From NCBI GenBank assembly GCA_034927815.1, contig JAYFPK010000006.1, forward strand, positions 62,001-126,000: DNA of 64,000 nucleotides, written 5' to 3'. The notes below the pieces were generated by a model. It had not been told where the DNA came from. It made no database searches and saw only the letters and a list, made by a program, of their open reading frames with translations. This document shows positions 49,965-58,290 of this stretch, one piece after another (positions within the stretch are counted from its first letter, which is position 1; every line of letters begins with the position of its first letter). A program made the position numbers and the translations under genes. This DNA is from Limiplasma sp034927815. Lineage in GTDB: Bacteria; Bacillota; Clostridia; Christensenellales; Aristaeellaceae.

Positions 49965-51566
49965 ATGTTAACAATCACGGATGTGAGCCTCCAATTCGCG
50001 GGGGACCTGCTGTATAAGCATGTGGACCTGCTGTTTCAGCCAAACCACTGCTATGGGATCATCGGAGCCAACGGCGCGGGCAAAAGCACGCTGCTAAGGA
50101 TCATTTCCGGGGAGCTGCAGCCCACCACGGGCACGGTTTCCATGCAAAAGACGGACCGCATGTCGGTGCTGGAGCAAAATCACTTCAAGTATGATGCCTT
50201 TTCCGTGATGGACACGGTCATCATGGGCAACAAAAGGCTTTATGAGATCATGAAGGAAAAGGACGCCCTCTACGCCAAGGAGGACTTCTCCGACGCGGAC
50301 GGGGAAAAGGCGGCCCAACTGGAGGGGGAGTTCGCCGAGATGAACGGCTGGGATGCGGAAACCGAGGCCGCCCAGCTGCTCAACGGCATCGGCATTCCTC
50401 CTGAACTGCACTACGCTCCCATGGAGTCTTTGGACAGCAAGCAGAAGGTGAAGGTGCTTCTGGCCCAGGCGCTTTTTGGGCACCCCTCCATCATCCTGCT
50501 GGACGAGCCCACCAACGGCTTGGATGTGGACAGCACCCTGTGGCTGGAGGACTTTTTGGTGGAATCGGACGCGGTGGTGATCGTGGTCAGCCATGACCGG
50601 CATTTCCTCAACGCGGTTTGCACGGACATCGTGGACGTGGATCACGAAACCTGTAAGATGTACGCCGGAAACTATGACTTCTGGTACGAGAGCAGCACTC
50701 TCATGCAGCAGCTTTTGCGCAACCAGAACAAGAAGCGGGAGGAGAAGATCAAGGACCTCCAGGAGTTCATCCGCCGCTTCTCCGCCAACAAATCCAAGAG
50801 CAAGCAGGCCACCAGCCGCAAGAAGATTCTGGACAGCATCCAGATCGAGCAGATGCCCGCCTCCAGCCGGAAGTACCCCTTCGTAGGTTTTGAGCCGGAG
50901 CGGGAGGCCGGCAAGGACATCCTCTTTGTGGAGGGCCTCACCAAGACCGTGGACGGCGTGAAGGTGCTGGACAATTTGACCTTCACCGTCCGCAAGGGGG
51001 ACAAGATCGCCTTTGTGGGGGAAAACGAGGCCGGGGCCACGGCGTTGTTCCGCATTTTGGTGGGGGAGGACAACCCCGACGCGGGCAGCTTCAAATGGGG
51101 CGTGACCATCAGCCAGAGCTACTTCCCCAAGGACAACAGCCGCTTCTTTGAGAGCTTTGACGGCACCTTGATCGAATGGCTGCGCCAATACTCCTTTGAC
51201 ACCACCGAGACCTACCTGCGGGGCTTTTTGGGGCGGATGCTCTTCTCCGGGGATGATGTGTACAAGCCCGCCAAGGTGCTTTCCGGCGGGGAGAAGGTGC
51301 GCTGCATGCTCTCCCGGCTGATGATGAGCAAGGCCAATGCCCTGATTTTGGACCAGCCCACGGACCACCTGGATTTGGAGAGCATCACCGCCCTGTCCGG
51401 CGGCCTGGTGGCCTATCCGGGGAATCTGTTCTTCGCCTCCACAGACCATCAGTTCATCGACGAGGTCGCCAACCGGATCATTGAGATCCCCCTGGGCAAG
51501 GAGGGCTGCCTGGACCACGAGGGTTCCTTTGAGGATTTCCTGGCGTGGAAAAAGGAGCGGAGCTAA
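49965..51566 (+). CDS. ABC-F family ATPase, YbiT/YkpA-like, with one degenerate nucleotide site
   Basis: The 533-residue protein has two ABC domains joined by a basic helical linker (about 235-290). Domain 1 has intact Walker A GANGAGKST (34-42) and Walker B with E181 (LLDEPTNGLD), but its signature reads LDSKQK at 156-161. Domain 2 has an intact LSGGEK signature but a broken Walker A (GENEAGAT, A358 where Lys is expected) and Gln464 in place of the catalytic Glu (LILDQPTDHLD). In the composite dimer this leaves one normal and one dead site. ABC-F proteins act on ribosomes, in translation or antibiotic protection. No transmembrane partner is encoded nearby. Confidence 0.92.
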   Translation: MLTITDVSLQFAGDLLYKHVDLLFQPNHCYGIIGANGAGKSTLLRIISGELQPTTGTVSMQKTDRMSVLEQNHFKYDAFSVMDTVIMGNKRLYEIMKEKDALYAKEDFSDADGEKAAQLEGEFAEMNGWDAETEAAQLLNGIGIPPELHYAPMESLDSKQKVKVLLAQALFGHPSIILLDEPTNGLDVDSTLWLEDFLVESDAVVIVVSHDRHFLNAVCTDIVDVDHETCKMYAGNYDFWYESSTLMQQLLRNQNKKREEKIKDLQEFIRRFSANKSKSKQATSRKKILDSIQIEQMPASSRKYPFVGFEPEREAGKDILFVEGLTKTVDGVKVLDNLTFTVRKGDKIAFVGENEAGATALFRILVGEDNPDAGSFKWGVTISQSYFPKDNSRFFESFDGTLIEWLRQYSFDTTETYLRGFLGRMLFSGDDVYKPAKVLSGGEKVRCMLSRLMMSKANALILDQPTDHLDLESITALSGGLVAYPGNLFFASTDHQFIDEVANRIIEIPLGKEGCLDHEGSFEDFLAWKKERS

Positions 51567-51605
51567 GGAAACGCCCCCAAAAACAGGCGCTGGAGGGACG
51601 CGGCC

Positions 51606-51896
51606 ATGAACCAATATTCCCAAAGCCCGCAGGGAGAACCATTGCCCACTCTGGAAGAGGCGGAGGGGCTGCGGCCCGGCGTCTACCGGCACTTCAAGGG
51701 AAATTTCTACCGGCTGCTGCTGGTGGCGCGGCACTCCGAGACCCTGGAGCCCATGGTGGTGTATCAGGCGCTGTATGGGGAAAAGGGCTATTGGGCGCGC
51801 CCCGCCGCCATGTGGACCCAGCAGGTGGAGCATCAGGGGCGGCGGGTGCCCCGCTTCGCCTGGCATGGGGATGAGGAGAAAAACCCAAGTCCATAA
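51606..51896 (+). CDS. DUF1653 domain protein
   Basis: The 96-residue protein contains GVYRHFKGNFYRLLLVARHSET, EPMVVYQALYGEKGYWARP and a terminal RFAW, which define DUF1653, a short beta-rich domain of unknown function. GGAGGG precedes the ATG. It begins 40 bases after the ABC-F gene and may be cotranscribed. Confidence 0.9.
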   Translation: MNQYSQSPQGEPLPTLEEAEGLRPGVYRHFKGNFYRLLLVARHSETLEPMVVYQALYGEKGYWARPAAMWTQQVEHQGRRVPRFAWHGDEEKNPSP

Positions 51897-51975
51897 CAGC
51901 CATGCACCCTCCGGCAAGCAACTGGTCAAGCAGGCCCGGCATATACTCCCTTAGGACGATAAGGGAGGTTTGCCT

Positions 51976-52653
51976 ATGGCCGGGGAAATCTATGCAGTGA
52001 GCCATTCCATCACCGGGGAGAAGCTTTTTGCCGGACAGACGGTGTTGACCTATGACATTGAGTACCCCCAGTTTGTGACCTTTTCCTCCATTGCGCCTCT
52101 ACGGAGGATCAACATGGAGTACAAGGAAAGGGCCGCCATGCTGGCGCAGTACGCCCAGGTCTCGATCTACGAGCAGGCGGTAACGGACTTTCAAAACAGG
52201 CAGGAGGAGGGCTTTCCCTTCTTTCCCTATGAGATGACCCGGCCCTTTACCATGACCTACGGGCAGGACTGCATCATCAGCTTATACCTGGATGAGTATA
52301 TCTACACGGGCGGGGCCCATGGCAACACGATCCGCACGGGGGATACCTGGGAGGCGCGCACCGCCACAAAGCTGCCCCTGTGCTGCCTGTTCAGGCCGGG
52401 GGTGGACTATCAGGAGCGGATTTTGGGCGTGGTGATCGCCGAGGCCCAGCGGCGGGCCCAGGAGGATTCGGGGCTGTTTTTAGGCGACCCGGCGGAACTG
52501 GTGGTGCAGAACTTTAACCCGGCGAATTTCTACCTGACCCCCGCGGGGATCGTCATCTTTTACCAGCAATACGACCTGGGGCCCTATTCGGCGGGCATCC
52601 AGACCTTTTTGGTGCCCTATGGGGCGGTGGGGGCCAGGGTGCCGGGCTGTTAA
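51976..52653 (+). CDS. DUF3298-type protein (RsiV C-terminal-like)
   Basis: The 225-residue protein contains YIYTGGAHGNTIRTGDTW and FYLTPAGIVIFYQQYDLGPYSAGIQTFLVPY, the pattern of DUF3298 domains found at the extracellular end of anti-sigma factor RsiV and in stand-alone proteins. No signal peptide or membrane helix is present here, which is odd for this family. I use the ATG at 51976 with GGGAGG well spaced; a TTG at 51970 is too close. Function unknown. Confidence 0.82.
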   Translation: MAGEIYAVSHSITGEKLFAGQTVLTYDIEYPQFVTFSSIAPLRRINMEYKERAAMLAQYAQVSIYEQAVTDFQNRQEEGFPFFPYEMTRPFTMTYGQDCIISLYLDEYIYTGGAHGNTIRTGDTWEARTATKLPLCCLFRPGVDYQERILGVVIAEAQRRAQEDSGLFLGDPAELVVQNFNPANFYLTPAGIVIFYQQYDLGPYSAGIQTFLVPYGAVGARVPGC

Positions 52654-52725
52654 AGGCCCGGCCCCCATGGTAGATTACGGAAAAGAGACAAAAAGAAAAA
52701 ATGTATGAATTTCCCCAAGGGGGTA

Positions 52726-52754
52726 TTGTATTTTTGCATAAGATCTTTTATAAT
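52726..52754 (+). promoter_or_regulatory. Promoter of the GH172 locus
   Basis: TTGTAT at 52726-52731 and TATAAT at 52749-52754 are spaced 17 bp. The operator at 52757-52776 covers the expected transcription start. Confidence 0.8.
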
Positions 52755-52756
52755 AA

Positions 52757-52776
52757 AACTGCAATCGATTGCAGTT
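52757..52776 (+). promoter_or_regulatory. LacI-family operator 1
   Basis: AACTGCAATCGATTGCAGTT is a perfect 20 bp palindrome centred on CG, the usual layout for LacI-type repressors. It lies two bases past the -10, ideal for repression. The repressor gene is the second gene of the unit. Confidence 0.85.
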
Positions 52777-52790
52777 CGGAGGGCATCATC

Positions 52791-53885
52791 TTGAATAGCA
52801 TCAGCAAAATCAGAAGCGGTGCGCGCAGGCGTGTGTCCAGCTATGACCGCTCCGGCGGCAACAAGGATTATTATACCCTCGTGCCCCACGGCAAAATGAA
52901 CATCGCGGCGCTGGAGGGCGCGGGCTATATCACCCACATCTGGGTTACGATGGCGGTTGCGGACGGCTGTGTGGAGGAACCCTCCCTGCCCCGCAAGGTC
53001 GCCCTTCGCATGTTCTGGAATGGGGAGGCGGCGCCCAGCGTGGAGGCCCCCATCGGCGATTTCTTTGGCATGGGGCACGGGCTGACCAAAAACTTTAGCT
53101 CCGCCTACCTGATGATGAGCCCTGAGGATGGCAAGGCCTTCAACTGCTTTTTCCCGATGCCCTTCCGGGACGGAGCGCGCATTGAGGTGGAGAATGAATC
53201 CGGCGTGGAGCTGAAGTTCTATTTTTATATCGATTATGAGCAGCACGAAGCGCTGCCGGAGGACGAGTTGTTTTTTCACGCCGCCTGGCGGCGGGAATGC
53301 CCCACGGGCGGGGTGTCCGAAGGGAGCATGACCAACGAGGAATTCGAATTCGGCGGTCAAAACGTGACCGGGGACGGCAACTATGTGATCCTGGAGGCAG
53401 GCGGCAGGGGACACTACGTGGGATGCAACCTGAACGTCCATAACCTGCGCCATACCCCGGAGTGGAACTGGTATGGCGAGGGCGACGACATGATCTTCAT
53501 CGACGGCGAAGCGTGGCCGCCCAACCTCCACGGCACCGGCACAGAGGACTACTTCAACACCGCTTGGTGTCCCCAGCAGGAGTACACGGCCCCCTATCAC
53601 GGCATCATTCTGGGGGGCGGGCCCAACTGGAGCGGCAAGATCAGCCTGTACCGCTACCATATCCTGGACCCCATCATGTTCAACGAGAGCATCCGGGTCA
53701 CCATCGAGCACGGCCACAACAACCATCGTAGCGACGATATTTCCTCCACCGCTTACTGGTACCAGACGGGGGAGAACCCCTACTACAAGCCCATGCCCAA
53801 GGTGGACCAGCGGCTGCCGCTGCCGGATATCCGGCCCCAGGAGGGCGGGATCATGAAGGCGCTGTTTGCGCACCCCAATCCTTGA
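52791..53885 (+). CDS. GH172 (DUF2961) family glycoside hydrolase
   Basis: The 364-residue protein has the DUF2961 core: SRKIRSGARRR-like opening (ISKIRSGARRRVSSYD), GDFFGMGHG, the YGEGDDMIFIDGE stretch and GTGTEDYFN. E230 and E252 in the last two are candidates for the catalytic glutamate pair. Characterised GH172 enzymes act on alpha-D-fructofuranosyl or alpha-D-arabinofuranosyl linkages. I place the start at the TTG at 52791, seven bases after GGAGGG; an in-frame ATG at 52701 lies upstream of the promoter and cannot be used. No signal peptide follows, so the enzyme is cytoplasmic and its substrate is presumably imported by the transporter genes downstream. Confidence 0.88.
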   Translation: MNSISKIRSGARRRVSSYDRSGGNKDYYTLVPHGKMNIAALEGAGYITHIWVTMAVADGCVEEPSLPRKVALRMFWNGEAAPSVEAPIGDFFGMGHGLTKNFSSAYLMMSPEDGKAFNCFFPMPFRDGARIEVENESGVELKFYFYIDYEQHEALPEDELFFHAAWRRECPTGGVSEGSMTNEEFEFGGQNVTGDGNYVILEAGGRGHYVGCNLNVHNLRHTPEWNWYGEGDDMIFIDGEAWPPNLHGTGTEDYFNTAWCPQQEYTAPYHGIILGGGPNWSGKISLYRYHILDPIMFNESIRVTIEHGHNNHRSDDISSTAYWYQTGENPYYKPMPKVDQRLPLPDIRPQEGGIMKALFAHPNP

Positions 53886-53888
53886 TAT

Positions 53889-54896
53889 ATGAGCACCATT
53901 TACGACATCGCCCAGGAGGCGGGGGTTTCGCCTTCCACTGTGTCCCGCGTGTTGGCGGGGCAGGGCTCCAAGAAGAACCGGGAGCTGGTGCTGCGGGTGG
54001 CAAAGGAGAAGAACTTTGCCATCAACGATTCCGCGAAGATCCTCAAGACCAAGAAGACCAACCGCGTGATGCTGGTGGTGCCCGACATCTGCAACCCCTT
54101 TTATTTCAAGATGATCGAGGGCGCCAACCGCGTGTTTGAACAGAGCGGCTACCTGTTCATGCTGTACTATACCAAGCATAGCCTCCAGGAGGAGCTCAAG
54201 GCCATCCAACTCCTCAACCAGAAGGTGGTTGACGGGATGATCATGGTTTCCTTCCACTTTTCCCCGGAGAACATCGAGGCCATCAACCAGGCGGGCTGCC
54301 CGGTGGTGCTCACCAACCGGTACGACTCCCCCCAGGGGGAGGACCGCTTTGATTATGTATATATCGATACCTATCTGGGAATCAAGCTGTCCACCCGGCA
54401 CCTGATCTCCCAGGGACACCGGGAGATCGCCTACTTCGGCGGCAGCATCCGGGAGCAGACGGGCCTGGAGCGCTACCTTGGCTATTGCGACGCGCTGAAG
54501 GAGGCCGGCCTTTCCCTTACGGAGGCTTACGTTTACGAGGCCAACTACTCCGAGCGGGCGGGCTATGACTGCATGAAGGCGCTGCACAAGGACCACCCCG
54601 GCGTGACGGCGGTGGTCACCTCCAACGACCTGATCGCCCTGGGGGCCATGACGGCCTGCGGGGAGGAGAACATCGCCCTGCCCGGAGACATCGCCATTAC
54701 CGGCATGGACAACACCGAGCTGTCCAGCCGGGTCACGCCCGGGCTGACCACCATTGCCATGCAAGAGGACGAGATTGGGCGCATTGCCGCCACGCTCCTG
54801 ATGGAGCGCATTCTGGAACCGGACACCCCCCGCAAGCAGATTCGCCTGGAGCCGGAGCTGATCGTCCGGGAGTCCACGGGTCCCTCCCGGCCATAG
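53889..54896 (+). CDS. LacI-family transcriptional repressor
   Basis: The 335-residue protein has the LacI helix-turn-helix STIYDIAQEAGVSPSTVSRVL followed by hinge and a periplasmic-binding-like sensor domain (MLVVPDICNPFYFKMIEGANR, SNDLIALGAM, ITGMDNTEL). It starts three bases after the GH172 stop and has no visible ribosome site, so translation probably depends on coupling. The palindromic operators at 52757 and 54931 are its obvious targets, implying autoregulation and sugar induction. Confidence 0.93.
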   Translation: MSTIYDIAQEAGVSPSTVSRVLAGQGSKKNRELVLRVAKEKNFAINDSAKILKTKKTNRVMLVVPDICNPFYFKMIEGANRVFEQSGYLFMLYYTKHSLQEELKAIQLLNQKVVDGMIMVSFHFSPENIEAINQAGCPVVLTNRYDSPQGEDRFDYVYIDTYLGIKLSTRHLISQGHREIAYFGGSIREQTGLERYLGYCDALKEAGLSLTEAYVYEANYSERAGYDCMKALHKDHPGVTAVVTSNDLIALGAMTACGEENIALPGDIAITGMDNTELSSRVTPGLTTIAMQEDEIGRIAATLLMERILEPDTPRKQIRLEPELIVRESTGPSRP

Positions 54897-54930
54897 TGCC
54901 GCAAGGAGGTTCCCCGGGGTACTGTCCCAT

Positions 54931-54950
54931 AGGTGCAATCGATTGCAGTT
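54931..54950 (+). promoter_or_regulatory. LacI-family operator 2
   Basis: The core TGCAATCGATTGCA and the right flank are identical to operator 1, while the left flank differs at two bases. It lies 79 bases upstream of the binding-protein gene. I cannot define a strong promoter around it. Confidence 0.75.
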
Positions 54951-55028
54951 TTGGGCTTCTTCTCTTTGGATTTTGCGGCGCCCGCAGATGGCGCTGGCGA
55001 AATAGACAATCAATAGGAGGTATGGGTA

Positions 55029-56297
55029 ATGAAGAACGTAGTCCGCACCCTGGTCCTGGCCCTGGTTTTCTCCATTGTGATGACAGCCGTCGCTGTCCCC
55101 TTCGCATCCGCCGACGACCCCGTGAAGCTGACCTTCTGGACGTTCCACTCGAGCGCCGAAAAGGATTTCATGGCCTCGCTGCCCGCCGAGTACATGAAGG
55201 AGAACCCCAACGTTGAGATCGAATTCGTGGTGATCCCCCAGGATGAGTACATGGGCTCCAAGCTCACCACCGCCTTCGCTGCGGGCGCGGGCCCGGACGT
55301 GTTCTTCATGAGCCCCGGGGACTTCCTGAAGTACGCCAACAGCGGCCTGGCCATGGACCTGAACCCCTACTTCACCCAGGAGATCAAGGACGACTTCCTG
55401 CCCAGCTCCCTGGAAGCCGTAACCGTGGATGGCAAGATCTGCGCGATCCCCTTCGAGGTGGAGCTGCTGGGCCTCTACCACAACAAGGACATGCTCGCCG
55501 AGGCCGGCATCACGCCCCCCGCCACCTGGGATGAGCTGATCGCCGCCACCAAGGCGCTGACCAAGGACAAGATCGCCGGATTGCTGATCGAGCCCAACAA
55601 GGGCTACTACCAGAATTTCACCTGGTATCCCTTCCTGTGGCAAGGCGGCGGCAACGCCGTGGACGTGGAGAACAAGCAAGGCACCTTCAACAGCCAGGCC
55701 GCCGTGGACGCCCTGAAGCTGTGGGGCGACCTGATCCAGGCGGGGGCGCCCTCCAAGATCTCCATCCCCGGAACCTTTGACATCAGCCTCCTGGGCACCG
55801 GCCAGGCCGCGATGCAAATCAGCGGCACGTGGGCCATCGCCGACCTGGAGAAGCGCTATGCCGACCAGAACATCGACGTGGTGCCGCTGCCCATTCCGCC
55901 GGGAGGCAAAGCCGCCACCTGCGCCGGAGGCTGGAAGCTCATGGTCAACGCCAACAGCCAGCACCCCGAGGAAGCCGCCAAGTTCGCCATGTGGTGCTTT
56001 GCCGGCGGCGTGGAGAAGCCGCTGGAGTGGTGCACCGAGGTCAAGTTCGCCTACTCTCCCCGCAAGTCCGTGGTGGAGGCGGGCAAGGACATCTACTCCA
56101 AGGGCATGCGCAAGGTGTTTACCGAGCAGATCTACGACTCCGCCATCGGTGAGCCGCGCTATCCCGCCGAGGTGGTGGACGCCATCGGCAACGCCCTGCA
56201 GAACGTGATGTTCAAGGGCAACGATCCCGCCGCCGAGGCCGAGGCCGCCAACGAGATCATCAACCAGTTCTTGCAGAATTTCCAGGGCTCTATGTAA
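55029..56297 (+). CDS. Sugar ABC transporter substrate-binding protein (CUT1 family 1)
   Basis: The 422-residue protein has a signal peptide (1-28, ASA-D, no lipobox) and a family 1 solute-binding domain: VKLTFWTFHSSAEKDFM, GPDVFFMSPGDFLKYAN and PATWDELIAATKALT. CUT1 binding proteins deliver oligosaccharides to MalFG-type permeases. Operator 2 upstream places it in the LacI regulon. AGGAGG lies before the ATG. Codons are strongly GC-biased as in highly expressed genes. Confidence 0.93.
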   Translation: MKNVVRTLVLALVFSIVMTAVAVPFASADDPVKLTFWTFHSSAEKDFMASLPAEYMKENPNVEIEFVVIPQDEYMGSKLTTAFAAGAGPDVFFMSPGDFLKYANSGLAMDLNPYFTQEIKDDFLPSSLEAVTVDGKICAIPFEVELLGLYHNKDMLAEAGITPPATWDELIAATKALTKDKIAGLLIEPNKGYYQNFTWYPFLWQGGGNAVDVENKQGTFNSQAAVDALKLWGDLIQAGAPSKISIPGTFDISLLGTGQAAMQISGTWAIADLEKRYADQNIDVVPLPIPPGGKAATCAGGWKLMVNANSQHPEEAAKFAMWCFAGGVEKPLEWCTEVKFAYSPRKSVVEAGKDIYSKGMRKVFTEQIYDSAIGEPRYPAEVVDAIGNALQNVMFKGNDPAAEAEAANEIINQFLQNFQGSM

Positions 56298-56368
56298 TGG
56301 TCCGGCGCAGGGAGGGGGGAGAGCCCTCCTCCCCGCGTTTATGTTTCTCCAGGGGAGGTTGACGAGTT

Positions 56369-57289
56369 GTGAACGGACGGCTGGTAGCCCCAAAGCGGCG
56401 CGGCCTGAAGAGCCAAAAGGCGCAGCGCGCCATGTTCGCGTACCTGATGCTGGCGCCGGACGTAATCGGCCTGGCGGTGTTTCTTTTTCTGCCGATCCTG
56501 CTGTCGGTATACACCAGCTTTCACAGTTGGAATGCCCTGAACCCGAAGATGACCTTCCTGGCGCTGGGAAATTACGCAAACCTCCTGCGCGACAAGGTGT
56601 TTTGGGACTCCATGGTGAAGACGCTTCAATACACCTTGATGTTCGTGCCGATGCTCTTTTGCCTGTCGCTGCTATTGGCGCTCTTTATCCATTCCTTGAC
56701 CCGGCGCATCCAGGAGTTCTTCCGGACGGTGTACTTCGTGCCCTTTGCGATCTCCACGGTGGTGGCCTCGCTGATGTGGCTGTTTCTGATGGACCCACAG
56801 CGGGGCGTCATCAACGACGTATTGAAGATTTTCGGCATCCCTCCCCAGAGCTTTCTGGGGGACCCGGACCAGGCGCTGTTTTGCATCGCGCTGATCTCCG
56901 TATGGAACTTGGTGGGGTACTACGCCATCATCTTCCTGGCGGCCTTGAAGGACGTGCCCCAGAGCTACTATGAATCCGCCCGCCTGGACGGCGCCAACGC
57001 CTTTGTGATCTTCCGCTCCATCACCTTCCCGCTGCTCAGGGAGGTGAATACCTTCGTCCTGCTGGTCACCACCATCGCGTCTTTCCAGGCCTTCGACCTG
57101 ATCAAGATCATGACCAACGGCGGCCCGGCCAACGCCACCAACGTGACGGTGTTCAACATCTATACCAACGCCTTCCAGTACTCCCAGCTGGGCTATTCCG
57201 CCGCGATGGCGGTGGTGCTGTTTCTGTGCATCTTCACGGTGAGCGCGCTCCAGTTGAAATTCTTGCAGAAAGGCGAGGGCGAGCAATGA
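56369..57289 (+). CDS. Sugar ABC transporter permease (MalF-like)
   Basis: The 306-residue protein has six transmembrane helices, the first at about 27-48, and the EAA coupling loop YYESARLDGANAFVIFRSITFPLL. It belongs to the CUT1 MalF/UgpA family. The start is a GTG at 56369 with GGGGAGG upstream. The next permease overlaps by four bases. Confidence 0.92.
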   Translation: MNGRLVAPKRRGLKSQKAQRAMFAYLMLAPDVIGLAVFLFLPILLSVYTSFHSWNALNPKMTFLALGNYANLLRDKVFWDSMVKTLQYTLMFVPMLFCLSLLLALFIHSLTRRIQEFFRTVYFVPFAISTVVASLMWLFLMDPQRGVINDVLKIFGIPPQSFLGDPDQALFCIALISVWNLVGYYAIIFLAALKDVPQSYYESARLDGANAFVIFRSITFPLLREVNTFVLLVTTIASFQAFDLIKIMTNGGPANATNVTVFNIYTNAFQYSQLGYSAAMAVVLFLCIFTVSALQLKFLQKGEGEQ

Positions 57290-58101
57290 AGACGAACAAG
57301 GTCCTTTGGACAGTCAAGCTTTTGTTCGCCAGCCTGCTGGCGCTTTGCATGCTGCTTCCGGTATACCTCATGGTGATCAACTCCTTCAAGCCCTTGGCCG
57401 ATGTGTTTGACGGGCGGCTGATTCCCCTGAGGACCTCCATGGACGGCTATGAGCTGGTGGCGGAGCACCATTTTCATATTTACTTTTTGAACTCCCTCTT
57501 CGTGTCCTCCACGGTCACCCTTGTGGCGCTGCTGTTCCACTCCATGGCGGGGTACGGGCTGGCCCGGCTGGAATTTGCCGGCAGGCGCTTCGTGTTTTTG
57601 TGGATCCTGTCCACGCTGATGATCCCGTTTTCCGTCATCATGATCCCGCTGTTCATTCTGGTAAAGCAGATGGGCATGCTCAATTCCTACGCGGGCATGA
57701 TCATCCCCGCGATTCCCCATGCATACGGCATCTTTCTGTTCAGGCAGTTCTTCCTGACCATCCCCAAGGAATTGGAGGAGGCCGCGGACATCGACGGCTG
57801 TACGCCCTTTGGCACGTATCTGCGGATCTTCCTGCCCCTGTCCAAGTCCATCTCCATCACGCTGGCCGTGGCGTTTTTCATCGCCAACTGGAATAGCTAC
57901 ATCTGGCCTTTGGTGGTGAACCAGCACCAGAGCAAATGGGTGCTCCAGGTAGCCATCGCCGATTTCATCGGCCGTAACGATTCGCCCTGGAACGCCATCA
58001 TGGCTGCGGGGGTCATCGCGGTTTTGCCCACCATCGTGCTGTTTTTCGTGCTGCAGAAGTACCTGGTGGACGGCGTCAAGATGAGCGGCCTCAAATCCTA
58101 A
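57286..58101 (+). CDS. Sugar ABC transporter permease (MalG-like)
   Basis: The 271-residue protein has six transmembrane helices and the coupling loop LEEAADIDGCTPFGTYLRIFLPLSK, typical of MalG/UgpE. It forms the membrane pore with the MalF-like protein. No ATPase gene follows, so a shared MsmK-type ATPase encoded elsewhere must power the transporter, as is common in Bacillota. The ATG overlaps the previous stop. Confidence 0.93.
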   Translation: MKTNKVLWTVKLLFASLLALCMLLPVYLMVINSFKPLADVFDGRLIPLRTSMDGYELVAEHHFHIYFLNSLFVSSTVTLVALLFHSMAGYGLARLEFAGRRFVFLWILSTLMIPFSVIMIPLFILVKQMGMLNSYAGMIIPAIPHAYGIFLFRQFFLTIPKELEEAADIDGCTPFGTYLRIFLPLSKSISITLAVAFFIANWNSYIWPLVVNQHQSKWVLQVAIADFIGRNDSPWNAIMAAGVIAVLPTIVLFFVLQKYLVDGVKMSGLKS

Positions 58102-58148
58102 TACCGGCAATTTTTTCCATGGGAAGCGCAAGTGGGACTCATTCCCGC

Positions 58149-58177
58149 TTGCAAAGGCACTCCCCCTGTGATAGACT
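58149..58177 (+). promoter_or_regulatory. Promoter of lysA
   Basis: TTGCAA at 58149-58154 and TAGACT at 58172-58177 are spaced 17 bp. Confidence 0.7.
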
Positions 58178-58208
58178 GGACAGCGAATTCGCGGCCCGGT
58201 CTATTTTT
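58171..58208 (+). terminator. Hairpin with T run after the GH172 operon
   Basis: ATAGAC at 58171-58176 pairs with GTCTAT at 58199-58204, with an inner GCGAATTCGC palindrome, followed by TTTT. It shares its left arm with the lysA -10 box, so only read-through transcripts from upstream would form it. Confidence 0.5.
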
Positions 58209-58290
58209 ATGGGGCTTCCCAAAGGCTGGCCCTTGGCCCGCCGGGACCCGCCTCCCAGGACCGGGAGGCCATTTCCAAAGGAGGAACACC

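Noticed and set aside
52701..52790. Upstream ATG extension of the GH172 gene
   Set aside because: The extension lies partly before the -35 box and covers the operator. The TTG at 52791 has a proper ribosome site.
52650..56579. A 1309-codon open frame on the minus strand across the GH172 locus
   Set aside because: It is antisense to the GH172, LacI and binding-protein genes, whose products have clear family motifs. Long antisense frames are common in GC-rich DNA, and its translation is low-complexity His/Gly/Val-rich.
58178..58290. Lysine riboswitch before lysA
   Set aside because: The leader is only about 110 bases, too short for an L box, and lacks its conserved core. Only simple hairpins are present.
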